A stretch of 46,179 nucleotides of DNA, from positions 1 through 46,179 of the IMG/VR virus record IMGVR_UViG_3300031329_000009; one strand, written 5' to 3'. Shown here piece after piece: positions 31,467 through 40,367 of this stretch. The stretch is from a virus. The position numbers were made by a program, and so were the translations under genes. The notes beneath the pieces are model-generated. The model was given only the letters and a program-made list of their open reading frames with translations. It did no database searches and was not told where the DNA came from. Within the stretch, counting starts at the first letter, position 1. Each line of letters opens with the position of its first letter.

Positions 31467-33770
31467 CTATCCGTTCAGGCTGTAAAGCGTTGTTTTATGC
31501 CCATTCTTAGCCGAAACGTGTTGCTTAGACACTAGGCCCTTTTCCACCATCTGCGCAAGCGTCTTATCCACATCTGGGCGTCGATGGCTGCGCAAGCGGT
31601 TATATATCACGCCTACAGTTTCGCCCGTTTCGCCTTTTCCCACCGCAATAATGTTGGCAATGCGCGCGGCCAGCGCAAGTTTTGGCGCATCCTTCTGCCG
31701 GTCGTTTGCCACGACAAGCCGCATCTTGTCTTCGACGTCGCGCTTTATGAGCGCATAAGCCCAACGAACGTGCTCAGAGGTGCGCAAGCCGCTTGGGACG
31801 GCCAGCACCAATGAAACCTTACTTACCAGCTCGTAAGCCCCCAGCCAGAGCGCCTCAAGCCCTGTCTGCCCCTTGTGCGATACCGCTTGATCCTCAAACC
31901 ACTCAAGCGCCGCGTCCAGCATGTCCAGCGCGTCGTCAGCGGTGGGAACCTTCCGGCGCTTACCATAATACTCAACACGCGCCGCCGCGCTCATGTCGTA
32001 CTCACCGGCCATGTATATTTGGGCCAAGGCGTTCTGCATTTTGTCGCTCATGTCCGCCTTGCGAAACCGGCGCTTAGATCTTGGGGCAGTGTCCCGCTCG
32101 TTGAATATCAGCGCGCGCCCAATAAAGCCGTTTGTTGCGCTGTTAAAATCTACAAGCTCGTCAAACGTTACCGGCGTTGTATAGCCGATCAAAGAAAGGA
32201 ACGGACGCTCCAGCCCGTTGTCCAGATTGTCCATTGCGTGCGTTACTGCCAACAATCGGTTTTCGTCTCCGTGTCGAGGCGTGTTTTCATCCATGCGCTT
32301 TTGTATCTGCGCCGACTCCTTAGATAGGATCGCGCGTATATCCTCCTTCATATCTCCAGTCAAAAGCATAAACCCGTCAGCCTTGGAGTACGCGGACATC
32401 AGCATCCCGATAACGCCGTCAAGGTATGCAGCGCCGCCCTTGGCCTGAGCGTTTTTAATCTTTTGCAAAAATATCCCGATTTCATCCACAATATAAAAAG
32501 CCGCTTGATGCCGGACTAGGTTACGGGTGATTTCCTGTTCCGATTTGATGGCACCATGGGTTGCCGGGGCGATTCCCGCCGCGCGGTGGATCTCCGCCTG
32601 CGCCTGCTGAACCGCTTCCTTGCCTGTCCTGGACCCGGCCACGCAAAACATAAATGTGTTGCAGGTCACGCCGTCCTTATCATCGGTGTAGCGCAGCCCG
32701 GCAACATTGCCTAAGCCAGACAAGGCGGCAGCAACGGCAAGGTTTTCGCGCGGCCTGCGCGACTGCCCCTCGATCCAGCGCGCAAGCTCGCCGGTGAACC
32801 CCGGCGGCGCCTTTAGGTCAACGCCGGATATATCAAATGGCAAACCGTCTGCCCGTTGCTGAACTTCTTCATATTCAGGAAAAGACGCCGTTTCATCCGG
32901 CGTAAATTCTACTGGCATTTTCCATCCGCCCTGCTCGGCATAATGAATAAGCGTGCCGATTGTGACGGGGTTTGCAGACCGGCCAAAGCTGTGCCAGTGG
33001 CTATCAAGGCCTTGGCCTTTGCTTGGGTACTTAGTGCCATTTTGCGACCACGCGTCCCAAGCATCAAACGCGGTGCCGTCGCTGGCCTCGTGCATTGCCA
33101 TGCCGCACCTGATCCATGTCTCATAATCGCAGTCAGGATCAATATGGGCCAGCATTTCCGCAAGATCTTTGTGTGACACGTCAACGGCTCGGCCTTCATA
33201 TTCGGCCCTGTGCCTTTCGGGTTTGCGCAAGAGATCCACCAGCGCCGCCGGGGCTTCCTCAATGTCGTCTGGCGTTCCGTGCCAAGTGTATTTTTTGCCA
33301 GTCGCATGAATAGACCCCGGGCCGATTACATAGCCGCTGGATTTGAAGTCGCAGCCGGGATAATCAGCATGGTGTGATACCAGCGCCACACCTTCTGGCG
33401 CGCGGAAATACAGGTGGCGAGATCCGCCTCCGCTGCCTGTTTCAACAATCAACCCCGCGCCGGATATTTCAGGGATGGCCTCCACCAGCTTGGCAAAGCT
33501 GTCCACGCCGCCATTGCGCGCGTCAACGTCCACCACGATTAGGCTGTTGCACAGGACGCCATATCCGGTAGCGAACTGGTCACTGTCAGCCATTGCGTCA
33601 ATCTGCTCTTCGGACCAGTGCGGTGTGTGCTGCCAGTTAGATATGCGCGGATGTTTCATCAGCGAGGCTGGCGGGCAATGCTCCCATCCGCAAGCGCAAG
33701 CGCCGTTTTTATCCGCACCATAGATACCGAAAACGCGCAGCCCACACTCCCAGAATTTGCGGTATATCAT
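31467..33770 (-). CDS. Prim-Pol primase fused to DUF3987-type helicase
   Basis: 767 aa. Residues 1-165: Prim-Pol primase with catalytic D81-x-D83 (V-D-V-D-A-R-N-G-G), S-R-H at 117-119, and G-C-D-F-K-S-S-G with D141. Residues 200-280: PriCT-2-like (W-I-R-C-G-M-A-M-H near 219). Residues 320-700: DUF3987-type helicase with F-C-V-A-G-S-R-T-G-K near 375 (Walker A) and I-V-D-E-I-G near 427. It would prime and unwind phage DNA. Start overlaps the Cro-like regulator gene as ATGA. Confidence 0.9.
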   Translation of the reverse strand: MIYRKFWECGLRVFGIYGADKNGACACGWEHCPPASLMKHPRISNWQHTPHWSEEQIDAMADSDQFATGYGVLCNSLIVVDVDARNGGVDSFAKLVEAIPEISGAGLIVETGSGGGSRHLYFRAPEGVALVSHHADYPGCDFKSSGYVIGPGSIHATGKKYTWHGTPDDIEEAPAALVDLLRKPERHRAEYEGRAVDVSHKDLAEMLAHIDPDCDYETWIRCGMAMHEASDGTAFDAWDAWSQNGTKYPSKGQGLDSHWHSFGRSANPVTIGTLIHYAEQGGWKMPVEFTPDETASFPEYEEVQQRADGLPFDISGVDLKAPPGFTGELARWIEGQSRRPRENLAVAAALSGLGNVAGLRYTDDKDGVTCNTFMFCVAGSRTGKEAVQQAQAEIHRAAGIAPATHGAIKSEQEITRNLVRHQAAFYIVDEIGIFLQKIKNAQAKGGAAYLDGVIGMLMSAYSKADGFMLLTGDMKEDIRAILSKESAQIQKRMDENTPRHGDENRLLAVTHAMDNLDNGLERPFLSLIGYTTPVTFDELVDFNSATNGFIGRALIFNERDTAPRSKRRFRKADMSDKMQNALAQIYMAGEYDMSAAARVEYYGKRRKVPTADDALDMLDAALEWFEDQAVSHKGQTGLEALWLGAYELVSKVSLVLAVPSGLRTSEHVRWAYALIKRDVEDKMRLVVANDRQKDAPKLALAARIANIIAVGKGETGETVGVIYNRLRSHRRPDVDKTLAQMVEKGLVSKQHVSAKNGHKTTLYSLNG

Positions 33771-33949
33771 GGCGCAGAGCCTCCCGGCGCGCTGAGATAC
33801 TCGGTCAGCTTTCGCATGGTTTCCCAGGACGGGTTGGTCGTTTTTCCACTGCGCAAATGCGCAATCGTGTTGCGGTGTATGCCAGTGGCATCGGCTACTG
33901 CGTCAATGCGGCGATCCTGAAGCGCACCACGAATTTGCTCTGGTGTCAT
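33767..33949 (-). CDS. Cro-like XRE regulator
   Basis: 60 aa. Helix-turn-helix with I-D-A-V-A-D-A-T-G-I-H-R-N-T-I-A-H-L-R-S-G near residues 14-34, then P-S-W-E-T-M-R-K-L-T-E-Y. AAGGA upstream. First gene of the minus operon next to the divergent promoter, as Cro/CI proteins are; likely controls both directions. Confidence 0.75.
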   Translation of the reverse strand: MTPEQIRGALQDRRIDAVADATGIHRNTIAHLRSGKTTNPSWETMRKLTEYLSAPGGSAP

Positions 33950-33977
33950 TGCTGTTTTCCTTACCTGTAAATTCTAT

Positions 33978-34010
33978 TTGACAATGCGCTAATGCACGGT
34001 GTAATGTCAA
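33978..34010. promoter_or_regulatory. Symmetric divergent promoter/operator
   Basis: Plus strand TTGACA (33978-33983), 18-base spacer, TAATGT (34002-34007). TGTCAA at 34005-34010 is the inverted TTGACA, so a second -35 (minus strand) faces the primase operon with CATTGT 18 bases on. Centre holds gcgctaatgc. Both promoters overlap, so one regulator site could switch them. Confidence 0.6.
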
Positions 34011-34070
34011 GAGGCAGGTTGTAGAGCGTGACCCTGCCACGCAAGGCCAATGAGCCGAAAGGAACTGATT

Positions 34071-34892
34071 ATGAGCTTGATGGAAACCGTCAGCACACCG
34101 CAGGATCGACCAGTGATGGTGACGATTTGCGGCGATAGCGGACTGGGGAAAACGTCTCTAGCCGCGACATTCCCAAAACCTATTTTCATTCGGGCAGAAG
34201 ACGGGATGCAGTCAATCCCCGCCGCGCACCGACCTGACGCGTTTCCGGTTGTGCATGATGTAGACGGTCTGTGGGCCCAGCTAAAAGCCGTTATTCACGA
34301 GCCGCACGAGTATAAAACTTTGGTTGTGGATAGCGTCACCGCACTTGAGCGCCTTTTTGGCGAAGACGTGCTGCGAAAAGACGGCAAGGCCAAGTCACTG
34401 AATCAAGCGAACGGCGGCTATGGTGCAGGATTTGCGGCGGTCGGCACGATGCACCGGCGTGTCTTGAAGGCGGCGCAGCTATGCGTTGAAAAGCGCGAAA
34501 TGCACGTTGTCTTTGTTGCACACGCCGATACCGAAACAATGAAATCCCCAGATGTTGATGATTACATGCGATATTCTCTGCGTCTGAATCAAAAGTATAG
34601 CATCGCGCCTTATGTGGACGATGTGGATATTGTCGGGTTCCTGCGCCTTGAGACGTTCCTGCGCGGCGAAGACGGCGACCGGAAAAAAGCCATCAGCAGC
34701 GGGGATCGTGAACTGATTACTCACGCGACCGCAACGGCTGTGAGCAAAAACCGCTTTGGCATAACTGATCCGCTGCCTGTAACGGCGGGAATCAACCCGC
34801 TGCGTGGCCTTGTGCCGGGCTTTGGCAAGGCAAGGAGAACAGAAGTACCCGCAAAAGATGAAGCGGCAACCGAAGAAAAGGAAACAGCATGA
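34071..34892 (+). CDS. Sak4-like RecA-fold ATPase
   Basis: 273 aa, start at 34071 with AAAGGA nine bases upstream. Walker A G-D-S-G-L-G-K-T-S at 21-29; V-V-D-S-V-T-A-L near 84 (Walker B); V-V-F-V-A-H-A-D-T near 143. Matches the AAA_24/Sak4 group, single-strand annealing and recombination ATPases of phages. Paired with an SSB-like protein and a YqaJ exonuclease as usual. ATGA overlap with the next gene. Confidence 0.88.
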   Translation: MSLMETVSTPQDRPVMVTICGDSGLGKTSLAATFPKPIFIRAEDGMQSIPAAHRPDAFPVVHDVDGLWAQLKAVIHEPHEYKTLVVDSVTALERLFGEDVLRKDGKAKSLNQANGGYGAGFAAVGTMHRRVLKAAQLCVEKREMHVVFVAHADTETMKSPDVDDYMRYSLRLNQKYSIAPYVDDVDIVGFLRLETFLRGEDGDRKKAISSGDRELITHATATAVSKNRFGITDPLPVTAGINPLRGLVPGFGKARRTEVPAKDEAATEEKETA

Positions 34893-35470
34893 GCTTTTGG
34901 GATTTAGGAGACGGGTCTAGCGCCGCAGACAACCCCGATAAGGAATACGAAATCCCCGGCGGCGGTGATATGACGCCGATTCCCGGCGGGTCAAGCGTTC
35001 TAGCATTGATCGACGAGGCTAAGTGGGATCAGCGCAACGAGGCAGAATACATCAATCTGCGCTGGTCAATCATGGCGCCGGATGAATACAAAAACCGCAA
35101 GGTGTTTCAAAAGCTGTGGGTGACTGACGACGATCCAAACGCCAAAGACGCTGACAAGGCTGCTAAGAAGCGCGACAAGGCGAAGCGTATGCTGGCGGCG
35201 ATTGATGCCAACGCGGGCGGGAAGTTGGGCAAGAAAGGCGAAATGCCGACCGACGATAGCCTTACAATGTGCCTGACAAACAAGCCGATGATTATTTCTC
35301 TGCAAGTCTGGTCCATGCCGGACCGTGAACAACCTGGCGAAAAGATCGAAGGAAATTGGGTTTCGGCAGTAGCGCCAAAATCAAAAGGCGTTGATGTGAA
35401 GGCCGCGCCCGCGCCAAAGCCGAAAGCGGCGCCGCTTGCTGGTGATCTTGACGACGAAATTCCTTTCTAA
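34889..35470 (+). CDS. SSB-like protein (DUF669-type)
   Basis: 193 aa. Starts MSFWDLGDGSSAADNPDKEY, with an OB-like beta region in residues 30-140, and ends in an acidic tip L-D-D-E-I-P-F like SSB C-termini that bind partners. Pairs with Sak4 upstream. Phage DUF669 proteins are ssDNA-binding. Likely binds single strands during recombination. Confidence 0.8.
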   Translation: MSFWDLGDGSSAADNPDKEYEIPGGGDMTPIPGGSSVLALIDEAKWDQRNEAEYINLRWSIMAPDEYKNRKVFQKLWVTDDDPNAKDADKAAKKRDKAKRMLAAIDANAGGKLGKKGEMPTDDSLTMCLTNKPMIISLQVWSMPDREQPGEKIEGNWVSAVAPKSKGVDVKAAPAPKPKAAPLAGDLDDEIPF

Positions 35471-35477
35471 ACAAGCC

Positions 35478-35503
35478 AACGGCGGGGTTAGCGCCCCGCC
35501 GTT
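35478..35503 (+). terminator. GC-rich hairpin between SSB and exonuclease
   Basis: Ten-bp arms aacggcgggg and ccccgccgtt with a six-base loop. No T tract follows, so it may attenuate or stabilise RNA rather than fully terminate. Confidence 0.45.
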
Positions 35504-35531
35504 CACACCGCAAACACATGAGGGGATAGAC

Positions 35532-36395
35532 ATGGAACAGCGTAGCAAGGAATGGTTTGAGGCGCGTCGAGCAAAAATTACTGCAAGCGCTGTTGGCGGG
35601 ATACTTGGCAACAGCCCATATCAAAAGCGGGCCGACGTGCTGCGCCGCATGGTGCGCGAATATCACCGCGCCGAATCAGAATTTAGCGGAAACATAGCAA
35701 CCGAATACGGCACCCGAAACGAAGATGGCGCGCTGGTCGAGTTTGAAATGGAAACCGGACTGACTGTTCAGGCGGTTGGATTTATCACACGCGAGGATTG
35801 GGCGGGATGCAGCCCGGACGGCTTGTTGAGCGACCACGCGGGGCTTGAGATTAAATGCCCATTCGGCAAGCGTAAGGATGAAACGCCAGCGTTCAAAACG
35901 CTGCGCGAGCAGCCCCACTACTACGATCAAGTGCAGTTTTCGCTTTGGGTGACCGACCGCATGGCGTGGTTGTTTTATCAATGGGCGCCCGGCGGGGCCG
36001 TACTGGAAACGGTATCTGTCGATCGGGCATGGCAAGACGAAAACCTGCCGAAGCTACGCCAGTTCTATGCTGAGTATCTGGACGCGGTAAAGGTGCCGGA
36101 CGACTACCTTGAGCCGCTGCGCGTTGAGGTTGATACGTTTGAGGCGCAGCGCATTGTTGCTGAATACGACCAGCTTAGTGAGGCGATTGACAACGCCACG
36201 TCGCGCAAGAAAGAACTGCTGGCAGAAATGGTGCGCCTAGCGGGTGATCGAGACGCAATCTTTGGTGGGCGCAAGCTCACGCTAGTAAAGCGCGTCGGAT
36301 CCGTGTCCTATGCCAAGGCCATTGCCAAATATGCGCCCGGTGCGGATCTTGAGCCGTTTCGCGGAAAGGCAAGCGAGGGGTGGAAGTTGTCGTGA
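35532..36395 (+). CDS. YqaJ/lambda-exonuclease-like recombination nuclease
   Basis: 287 aa, start 35532 with GAGGGGAT upstream. W-F-E-A-R-R-A-K-I-T-A-S at 8-19, E-x-G-x-R-N-E-D near 58-65, then S-P-D-G with D96 and L-E-I-K with E106 and K108, the YqaJ metal-binding set. Digests DNA ends 5'-3' to give single strands for Sak4. C-terminal helix region fits. TGATG overlap with next gene. Confidence 0.88.
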   Translation: MEQRSKEWFEARRAKITASAVGGILGNSPYQKRADVLRRMVREYHRAESEFSGNIATEYGTRNEDGALVEFEMETGLTVQAVGFITREDWAGCSPDGLLSDHAGLEIKCPFGKRKDETPAFKTLREQPHYYDQVQFSLWVTDRMAWLFYQWAPGGAVLETVSVDRAWQDENLPKLRQFYAEYLDAVKVPDDYLEPLRVEVDTFEAQRIVAEYDQLSEAIDNATSRKKELLAEMVRLAGDRDAIFGGRKLTLVKRVGSVSYAKAIAKYAPGADLEPFRGKASEGWKLS

Positions 36396-36934
36396 TGGGA
36401 ACCGTTCTGTATCGGGCGTTTAGCGCCGAAAATGAATTATTGTATGTCGGGATATCTTTGCGGGGTGCGCAAAGAATGAAAGAACACGAAAAACTTTCGG
36501 GTTGGTTCAGCGATGTTTCCCGCGTTGATCTTGAATGGTTTGAAACAAGGCAATCAGCTTTAGTCGCAGAGCGTGAAGCAATAATTGCCGATGGCCCGAT
36601 ATACAACACGCACCACAACGGGAAGAAATCAAACCATGAAACTCAGTCGGATGATTTTGAAAAAGACGAGATATCGTTTGACGTGTCCGGCGAGATGGTT
36701 GGGTTTAGCAGGCAGAAACTAAGGCCTCTATACAAGCTATCTGAAGTCGCTGACCTTCTTTCAGTCAGCACACAAACGGTAAGAGACTGGATCAACAATG
36801 GTTCAATAGGGTTCATTGAGTTGTCAAGCCATTGGCGTCATGTGCGAGGTCACGAGGAAAAAAGGAAGGTCGTGGATTATAGAATATCAGGTTGGCAGAT
36901 ACTTGATTTCATAGACAGCTTGGGAGGGCGATAA
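36395..36934 (+). CDS. GIY-YIG nuclease domain joined to MerR-like HTH
   Basis: 179 aa. Residues 1-75: GIY-YIG-like (V-L-Y-R-A-F, L-Y-V-G-I, R-M-K-E-H, E-R-E-A-I, Y-N). Residues 110-175: helix-turn-helix (L-S-E-V-A-D-L-L-S-V-S-T-Q-T-V-R-D-W-I-N) as in excisionases. A nuclease linked to a MerR-type binder is uncommon. Lower GC than neighbours suggests recent entry. Could be a homing-type or regulatory nuclease; activity unproven. Confidence 0.72.
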   Translation: MGTVLYRAFSAENELLYVGISLRGAQRMKEHEKLSGWFSDVSRVDLEWFETRQSALVAEREAIIADGPIYNTHHNGKKSNHETQSDDFEKDEISFDVSGEMVGFSRQKLRPLYKLSEVADLLSVSTQTVRDWINNGSIGFIELSSHWRHVRGHEEKRKVVDYRISGWQILDFIDSLGGR

Positions 36935-36935
36935 T

Positions 36936-38747
36936 ATGAAACTACGCCCGTATCAGCAGACCGCCCATGATGCCGCCGTTCGATATATGGGGTTGAGCAC
37001 TGATCCGTTTTGCATCGTGGCGGCAACCGGAGCGGGGAAAAGCCTCATTATCGCCGCACTGGCTGACACAATCCACGCCAAGACAGGCAAGCGGATATTG
37101 TGCCTAGCGCCCAGCGCGGAGCTGGTGGTTCAGAACGCTGAGAAGTTTTTGGCAACGGGCAGCCCCGCCAGCATTTACAGCGCCAGCGCTGGGGGGCGAT
37201 GCTTGCGCCATAAGGTTGTTTTCGCCAGCCCGCTGACGGTTAAAAACCGCATCAGCGCGTTTCAAAAGCACGGTGATAATGGGTATGCTCTGATTTTCCT
37301 GGATGAATGCCATCAGATCACGCCGACAATCAAAGGTATAATTGAGGCAATCCGCATGGCAAACCCAAACGTGCGAGTGTGCGGCCTGACTGCCACGCCA
37401 TACCGGCTGGGCGGTGGGTATATTTTTGCCAAGTGGCCGGACGGGAAAGCTAACGGCGAAAAGTCTTGCCGCACACCATACTTTACACAATGCGTTGATG
37501 AAATCGGCGCGCGCGCGCTGATAGATATGGGTTATCTAACGCCTCCGGTTATCGGCAAAATCAACGCCGATGGATACGACACCGGCGGGCTTGTGGCAAA
37601 TCGCATGGGCAATTTTGACGCAGCCGCGGTGGATCAGGCATATCACGGCCACGGGCGGAAAACGGCTGCCATTGTGGCTGATATTGTGGCGCAATCGCGC
37701 AACCGCGCCGGGGTGCTTATTTTCGCCGCGACAGTGCAACACGCGCATGAGGTTATGGCGAGCCTGCCGCCTGAGTATTCCGCCATTGTAACGGGCGAAA
37801 CGCCGCGCCGTGAGCGTGAACGGATGCTGCGTGACTTCAAGGCGCGCAAGCTGAAATACATGGTCAACGTATCGGTTTTGACTGTCGGGTTTGACGCCCC
37901 TCATGTTGATGTGGTGGCGATCCTGCGAAAGACGGAGAGCGTTGGTTTACTACAGCAGATCGTCGGGCGCGGCCTTCGCCTTGATGGCGGAAAGGACGAT
38001 TGCTTGGTCCTCGATTACACTACCAATCTTGACGACCACTGCCCCGACGGTGATTTGTTTTCGCCAGTTATTCGTGCCGGTGTTGCGCCAAAAGAAGGCG
38101 GCGATGTTGAAGTGATATGCCCGGAATGCGGGACCATAAATGAGGTCAGCATGAATGGCGAATACGAGGACTACGAACATGACGAGGCCGGGTATATTCT
38201 GGACCTTGAAGGCGAACAAGTGCAGTCTGAACATGGCCCCATTGCCATGCACTACGGGCGGCGCTGCATGGGCCTTACGCCAGTAGGCGCACAAGGAAAG
38301 CACGAGAGGTGCGATTATCGCTGGACCAGCAAGGAATGCCCACACTGCGAAGCGCCGAACGATATTGCGGCGCGATATTGCGCCGAGTGCAAAGGGGAAA
38401 TCGTCGATCCGAATGAAAAGCTTCATGCGGACTTCAAGGCGCTAAAGCGAGATCCGACCAAACCCCAAACGGATGATGTTGTGCGCATGGAGTGCGTGCC
38501 AGGCGTGTCTCGCGCTGGCAACAAAACAATGCGAGTGGAGTTTGTCACTAAGTGGCGGCAGTTCACAATATGGCTCATGCCAGATGGAACGCACACCCGC
38601 GCTATGCGTGATTGGCGCATGTTTGCGGATGCAACGAATGACGGTGAAGCCTCGCCGCGCACCGTGTCATATTCCAAGGATGCGGAAAGCGGGTTTTTCA
38701 GAGTGCTAGGGTATGATCGCGCGCCAGATATGGAGCCGGAAACATGA
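36936..38747 (+). CDS. DEAH-box helicase with zinc-binding clusters
   Basis: 603 aa. R-P-Y-Q-Q-T-A at 4-10; Walker A A-T-G-A-G-K-S at 30-36; motif II D-E-C-H at 123-126; L-T-A-T-P-Y-R near 150; motif VI Q-Q-I-V-G-R-G-L-R near 345. C-terminal Cys clusters C-P-E-C near 390 and C-P-H-C...C-A-E-C near 467 probably bind zinc. Superfamily 2, like phage UvsW/SSL2-type. ATGA coupled to VRR-NUC. Confidence 0.9.
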   Translation: MKLRPYQQTAHDAAVRYMGLSTDPFCIVAATGAGKSLIIAALADTIHAKTGKRILCLAPSAELVVQNAEKFLATGSPASIYSASAGGRCLRHKVVFASPLTVKNRISAFQKHGDNGYALIFLDECHQITPTIKGIIEAIRMANPNVRVCGLTATPYRLGGGYIFAKWPDGKANGEKSCRTPYFTQCVDEIGARALIDMGYLTPPVIGKINADGYDTGGLVANRMGNFDAAAVDQAYHGHGRKTAAIVADIVAQSRNRAGVLIFAATVQHAHEVMASLPPEYSAIVTGETPRRERERMLRDFKARKLKYMVNVSVLTVGFDAPHVDVVAILRKTESVGLLQQIVGRGLRLDGGKDDCLVLDYTTNLDDHCPDGDLFSPVIRAGVAPKEGGDVEVICPECGTINEVSMNGEYEDYEHDEAGYILDLEGEQVQSEHGPIAMHYGRRCMGLTPVGAQGKHERCDYRWTSKECPHCEAPNDIAARYCAECKGEIVDPNEKLHADFKALKRDPTKPQTDDVVRMECVPGVSRAGNKTMRVEFVTKWRQFTIWLMPDGTHTRAMRDWRMFADATNDGEASPRTVSYSKDAESGFFRVLGYDRAPDMEPET

Positions 38748-39175
38748 AATTTGGCCAAGCAGAAACGGCTGGGATTTTGATCTATGGTGACAGACTATAT
38801 CGCGGGAAGTGCGCAGTCGAAAGCATGGAGCAGGTGACGCTTTTTAACTGGCTGCGCCGCGAATACCCGGAAACTCTGGGCGCTCTTGCCGTTCATCCCC
38901 GCAATGAGGGGCAGCTTAGGGGCGGTCAGTTCCATGCGATGCAGAAGGTTAAGGCTGAGGGAATGACGCCGGGGGCCAGTGATATTATTATACCGGGCGC
39001 GCCAGCGTTTGTTTGTGAAGTGAAGCGGCGCGACCACACAAAAAGCGCATGGCAGGATGGGCAGATTGACTATCTGCGGGCATCGGCGCGGGCTGGATGC
39101 TTTGTCTGCATTGCCTTGGGGCATGAGGCGGCGAAGCAGGCAGTGCAAGACTGGCTGGCGCTCCATGTGGCCTGA
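38744..39175 (+). CDS. VRR-NUC nuclease
   Basis: 143 aa. N-terminal part E-Q-V-T-L-F-N-W; core G-A-S-D-I-I-I-P near residue 79 and C-E-V-K-R near 91, the D...ExK centre of VRR-NUC; and later Q-x-x-Y-L. Likely a structure-specific nuclease acting with the helicase upstream; sometimes a Holliday-junction resolvase. Confidence 0.8.
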   Translation: MKFGQAETAGILIYGDRLYRGKCAVESMEQVTLFNWLRREYPETLGALAVHPRNEGQLRGGQFHAMQKVKAEGMTPGASDIIIPGAPAFVCEVKRRDHTKSAWQDGQIDYLRASARAGCFVCIALGHEAAKQAVQDWLALHVA

Positions 39176-39407
39176 TAGCGTGGCCCGCCCATCAAAGCAG
39201 CTTGAAGATGTTTTGCGCGGCGCTGTGCGAATGAAAGACGCGCCAGAGGCCGTTCAGAGCTGGGCAAGATTTGCGATATATCAGGGCGCGAACGAAGTCC
39301 TAGCTATTGATGGTAAGGGAAACCGGCGAAACGCTATTGCAAAAGCCCCCGCAAGCATCCGGCCTTACCTTGAGTCAGAAATTTTAAGGCTGCATCGTAT
39401 GAAATAA
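39165..39407 (+). CDS. 80-aa protein, unknown
   Basis: 80 aa from ATG at 39165; a GTG at 39180 (V-A-R-P-S-K-Q) is another start. Helical, basic; Y-Q-G-A-N-E-V-L-A. Overlaps VRR-NUC by 11 bases. Not recognised. Confidence 0.5.
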   Translation: MWPDSVARPSKQLEDVLRGAVRMKDAPEAVQSWARFAIYQGANEVLAIDGKGNRRNAIAKAPASIRPYLESEILRLHRMK

Positions 39408-39472
39408 CACTTGACCGTGCGCCCGCGCATATGCCATTGTTTATTTAACGAACCGCAACTCGGAGAAAACCA

Positions 39473-39826
39473 ATGAACATAGCCAAACCCCTCACCGCCC
39501 TAATCGCCATCGCTGCCCTTGCTGGATGCGCCTCGCAGCCTGACCAGATTGCCGCCTCATATGTCAGCCCTACCGCTTATCAGGGCATGTCGTGCGGAAC
39601 GCTGAACGCCGAGGCACAGCGGGTCAATGCCCAGCTAGTGCAGACTACCGGGCAGCAGCAGACAGCCGCGAACAGTGACGTAGCAATGACTGCCGTAGCG
39701 CTTGTTCTGTTCTGGCCAGCCGCGTTTTTCATCGCCGGTCAAGATAGCTCTGCCGAATTGGCGCGCCTCAAGGGTGAAGCCAAGGGCATCCAGGCCGCTG
39801 CGATCCGCGCCGGGTGCAAGGCATGA
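39473..39826 (+). CDS. Conserved lipoprotein with C-terminal membrane segment
   Basis: 117 aa. Signal with lipobox L-A-G-C (Cys19), then S-Y-V-S-P-T-A-Y-Q-G-M-S-C, Gln/Asn-rich helix, then one hydrophobic helix (residues 70-90) and a helical end with Cys. This family is widespread in proteobacteria and their phages. Function unknown; a phage envelope protein could modify entry of other phages (inference). AACTCGGAGAAAACC precedes the start. Confidence 0.7.
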   Translation: MNIAKPLTALIAIAALAGCASQPDQIAASYVSPTAYQGMSCGTLNAEAQRVNAQLVQTTGQQQTAANSDVAMTAVALVLFWPAAFFIAGQDSSAELARLKGEAKGIQAAAIRAGCKA

Positions 39827-40026
39827 CCAAAATAGACACCGACGATCTGCAGCGGATGATCCTGCTGCTCGACGCGGCAGACGAGGCACTTACCGCCGCC
39901 GCCGATCTGGAAAAGCGCAACGAGGCCGGGAAGCCATTGCGATCCATCACTGCGCAAGAGCGCGCTAAGGCAACGCGCAGGTTTGTCGCCAAAATGGCGT
40001 CAAAATACAACGTCTCAGTCGATTAA
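39823..40026 (+). CDS. 67-aa protein, unknown
   Basis: 67 aa: MTKIDTDDLQRMILLLDAAD then A-D-L-E-K-R-N and K-A-T-R-R-F-V-A-K-M. Helical. ATGA overlap with the lipoprotein gene. Not recognised. Confidence 0.5.
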   Translation: MTKIDTDDLQRMILLLDAADEALTAAADLEKRNEAGKPLRSITAQERAKATRRFVAKMASKYNVSVD

Positions 40027-40037
40027 GGAGCACCACC

Positions 40038-40367
40038 ATGACCCACCTCATCACCGCCCCGTATTTCCAGACCGTTGCCGACAACGGCGCCCTGGGCCTC
40101 GCCAACGCCTGCGACCCTGCCACATTCATCACCGCTTGCGATGCGCTGGCTGCATGCATGCACGAGGGCCTGGAAGCGTTTGTTTGGCAAATCCACCCGC
40201 CCACAGCCACCCAAGCGCCCATGGCGTTCGACGTGACAGCCACCGCGACCGCATATGTCCGGTTCTGGAATAAAGGCGCACCGATCACGCCCGAGGAACG
40301 CGCCGAAACCATCAGTGACCCCACCGACAGCGCATATGACACGCGCAAAGAGGAGTACGCGGCATGA
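40038..40367 (+). CDS. 109-aa protein, unknown
   Basis: 109 aa with AAGGAG upstream. Starts MTHLITAPYFQTVADNGALG, contains several Cys and a Trp pair, and ends Y-D-T-R-K-E-E-Y-A-A. No family. ATGA coupling to next gene. Confidence 0.5.
   Translation: MTHLITAPYFQTVADNGALGLANACDPATFITACDALAACMHEGLEAFVWQIHPPTATQAPMAFDVTATATAYVRFWNKGAPITPEERAETISDPTDSAYDTRKEEYAA

Noticed and set aside
31279-31485. Plus-strand frame across both poly-G runs
   Set aside because: Low-complexity Lys/Gly sequence, no ribosome site, and it crosses the terminator.
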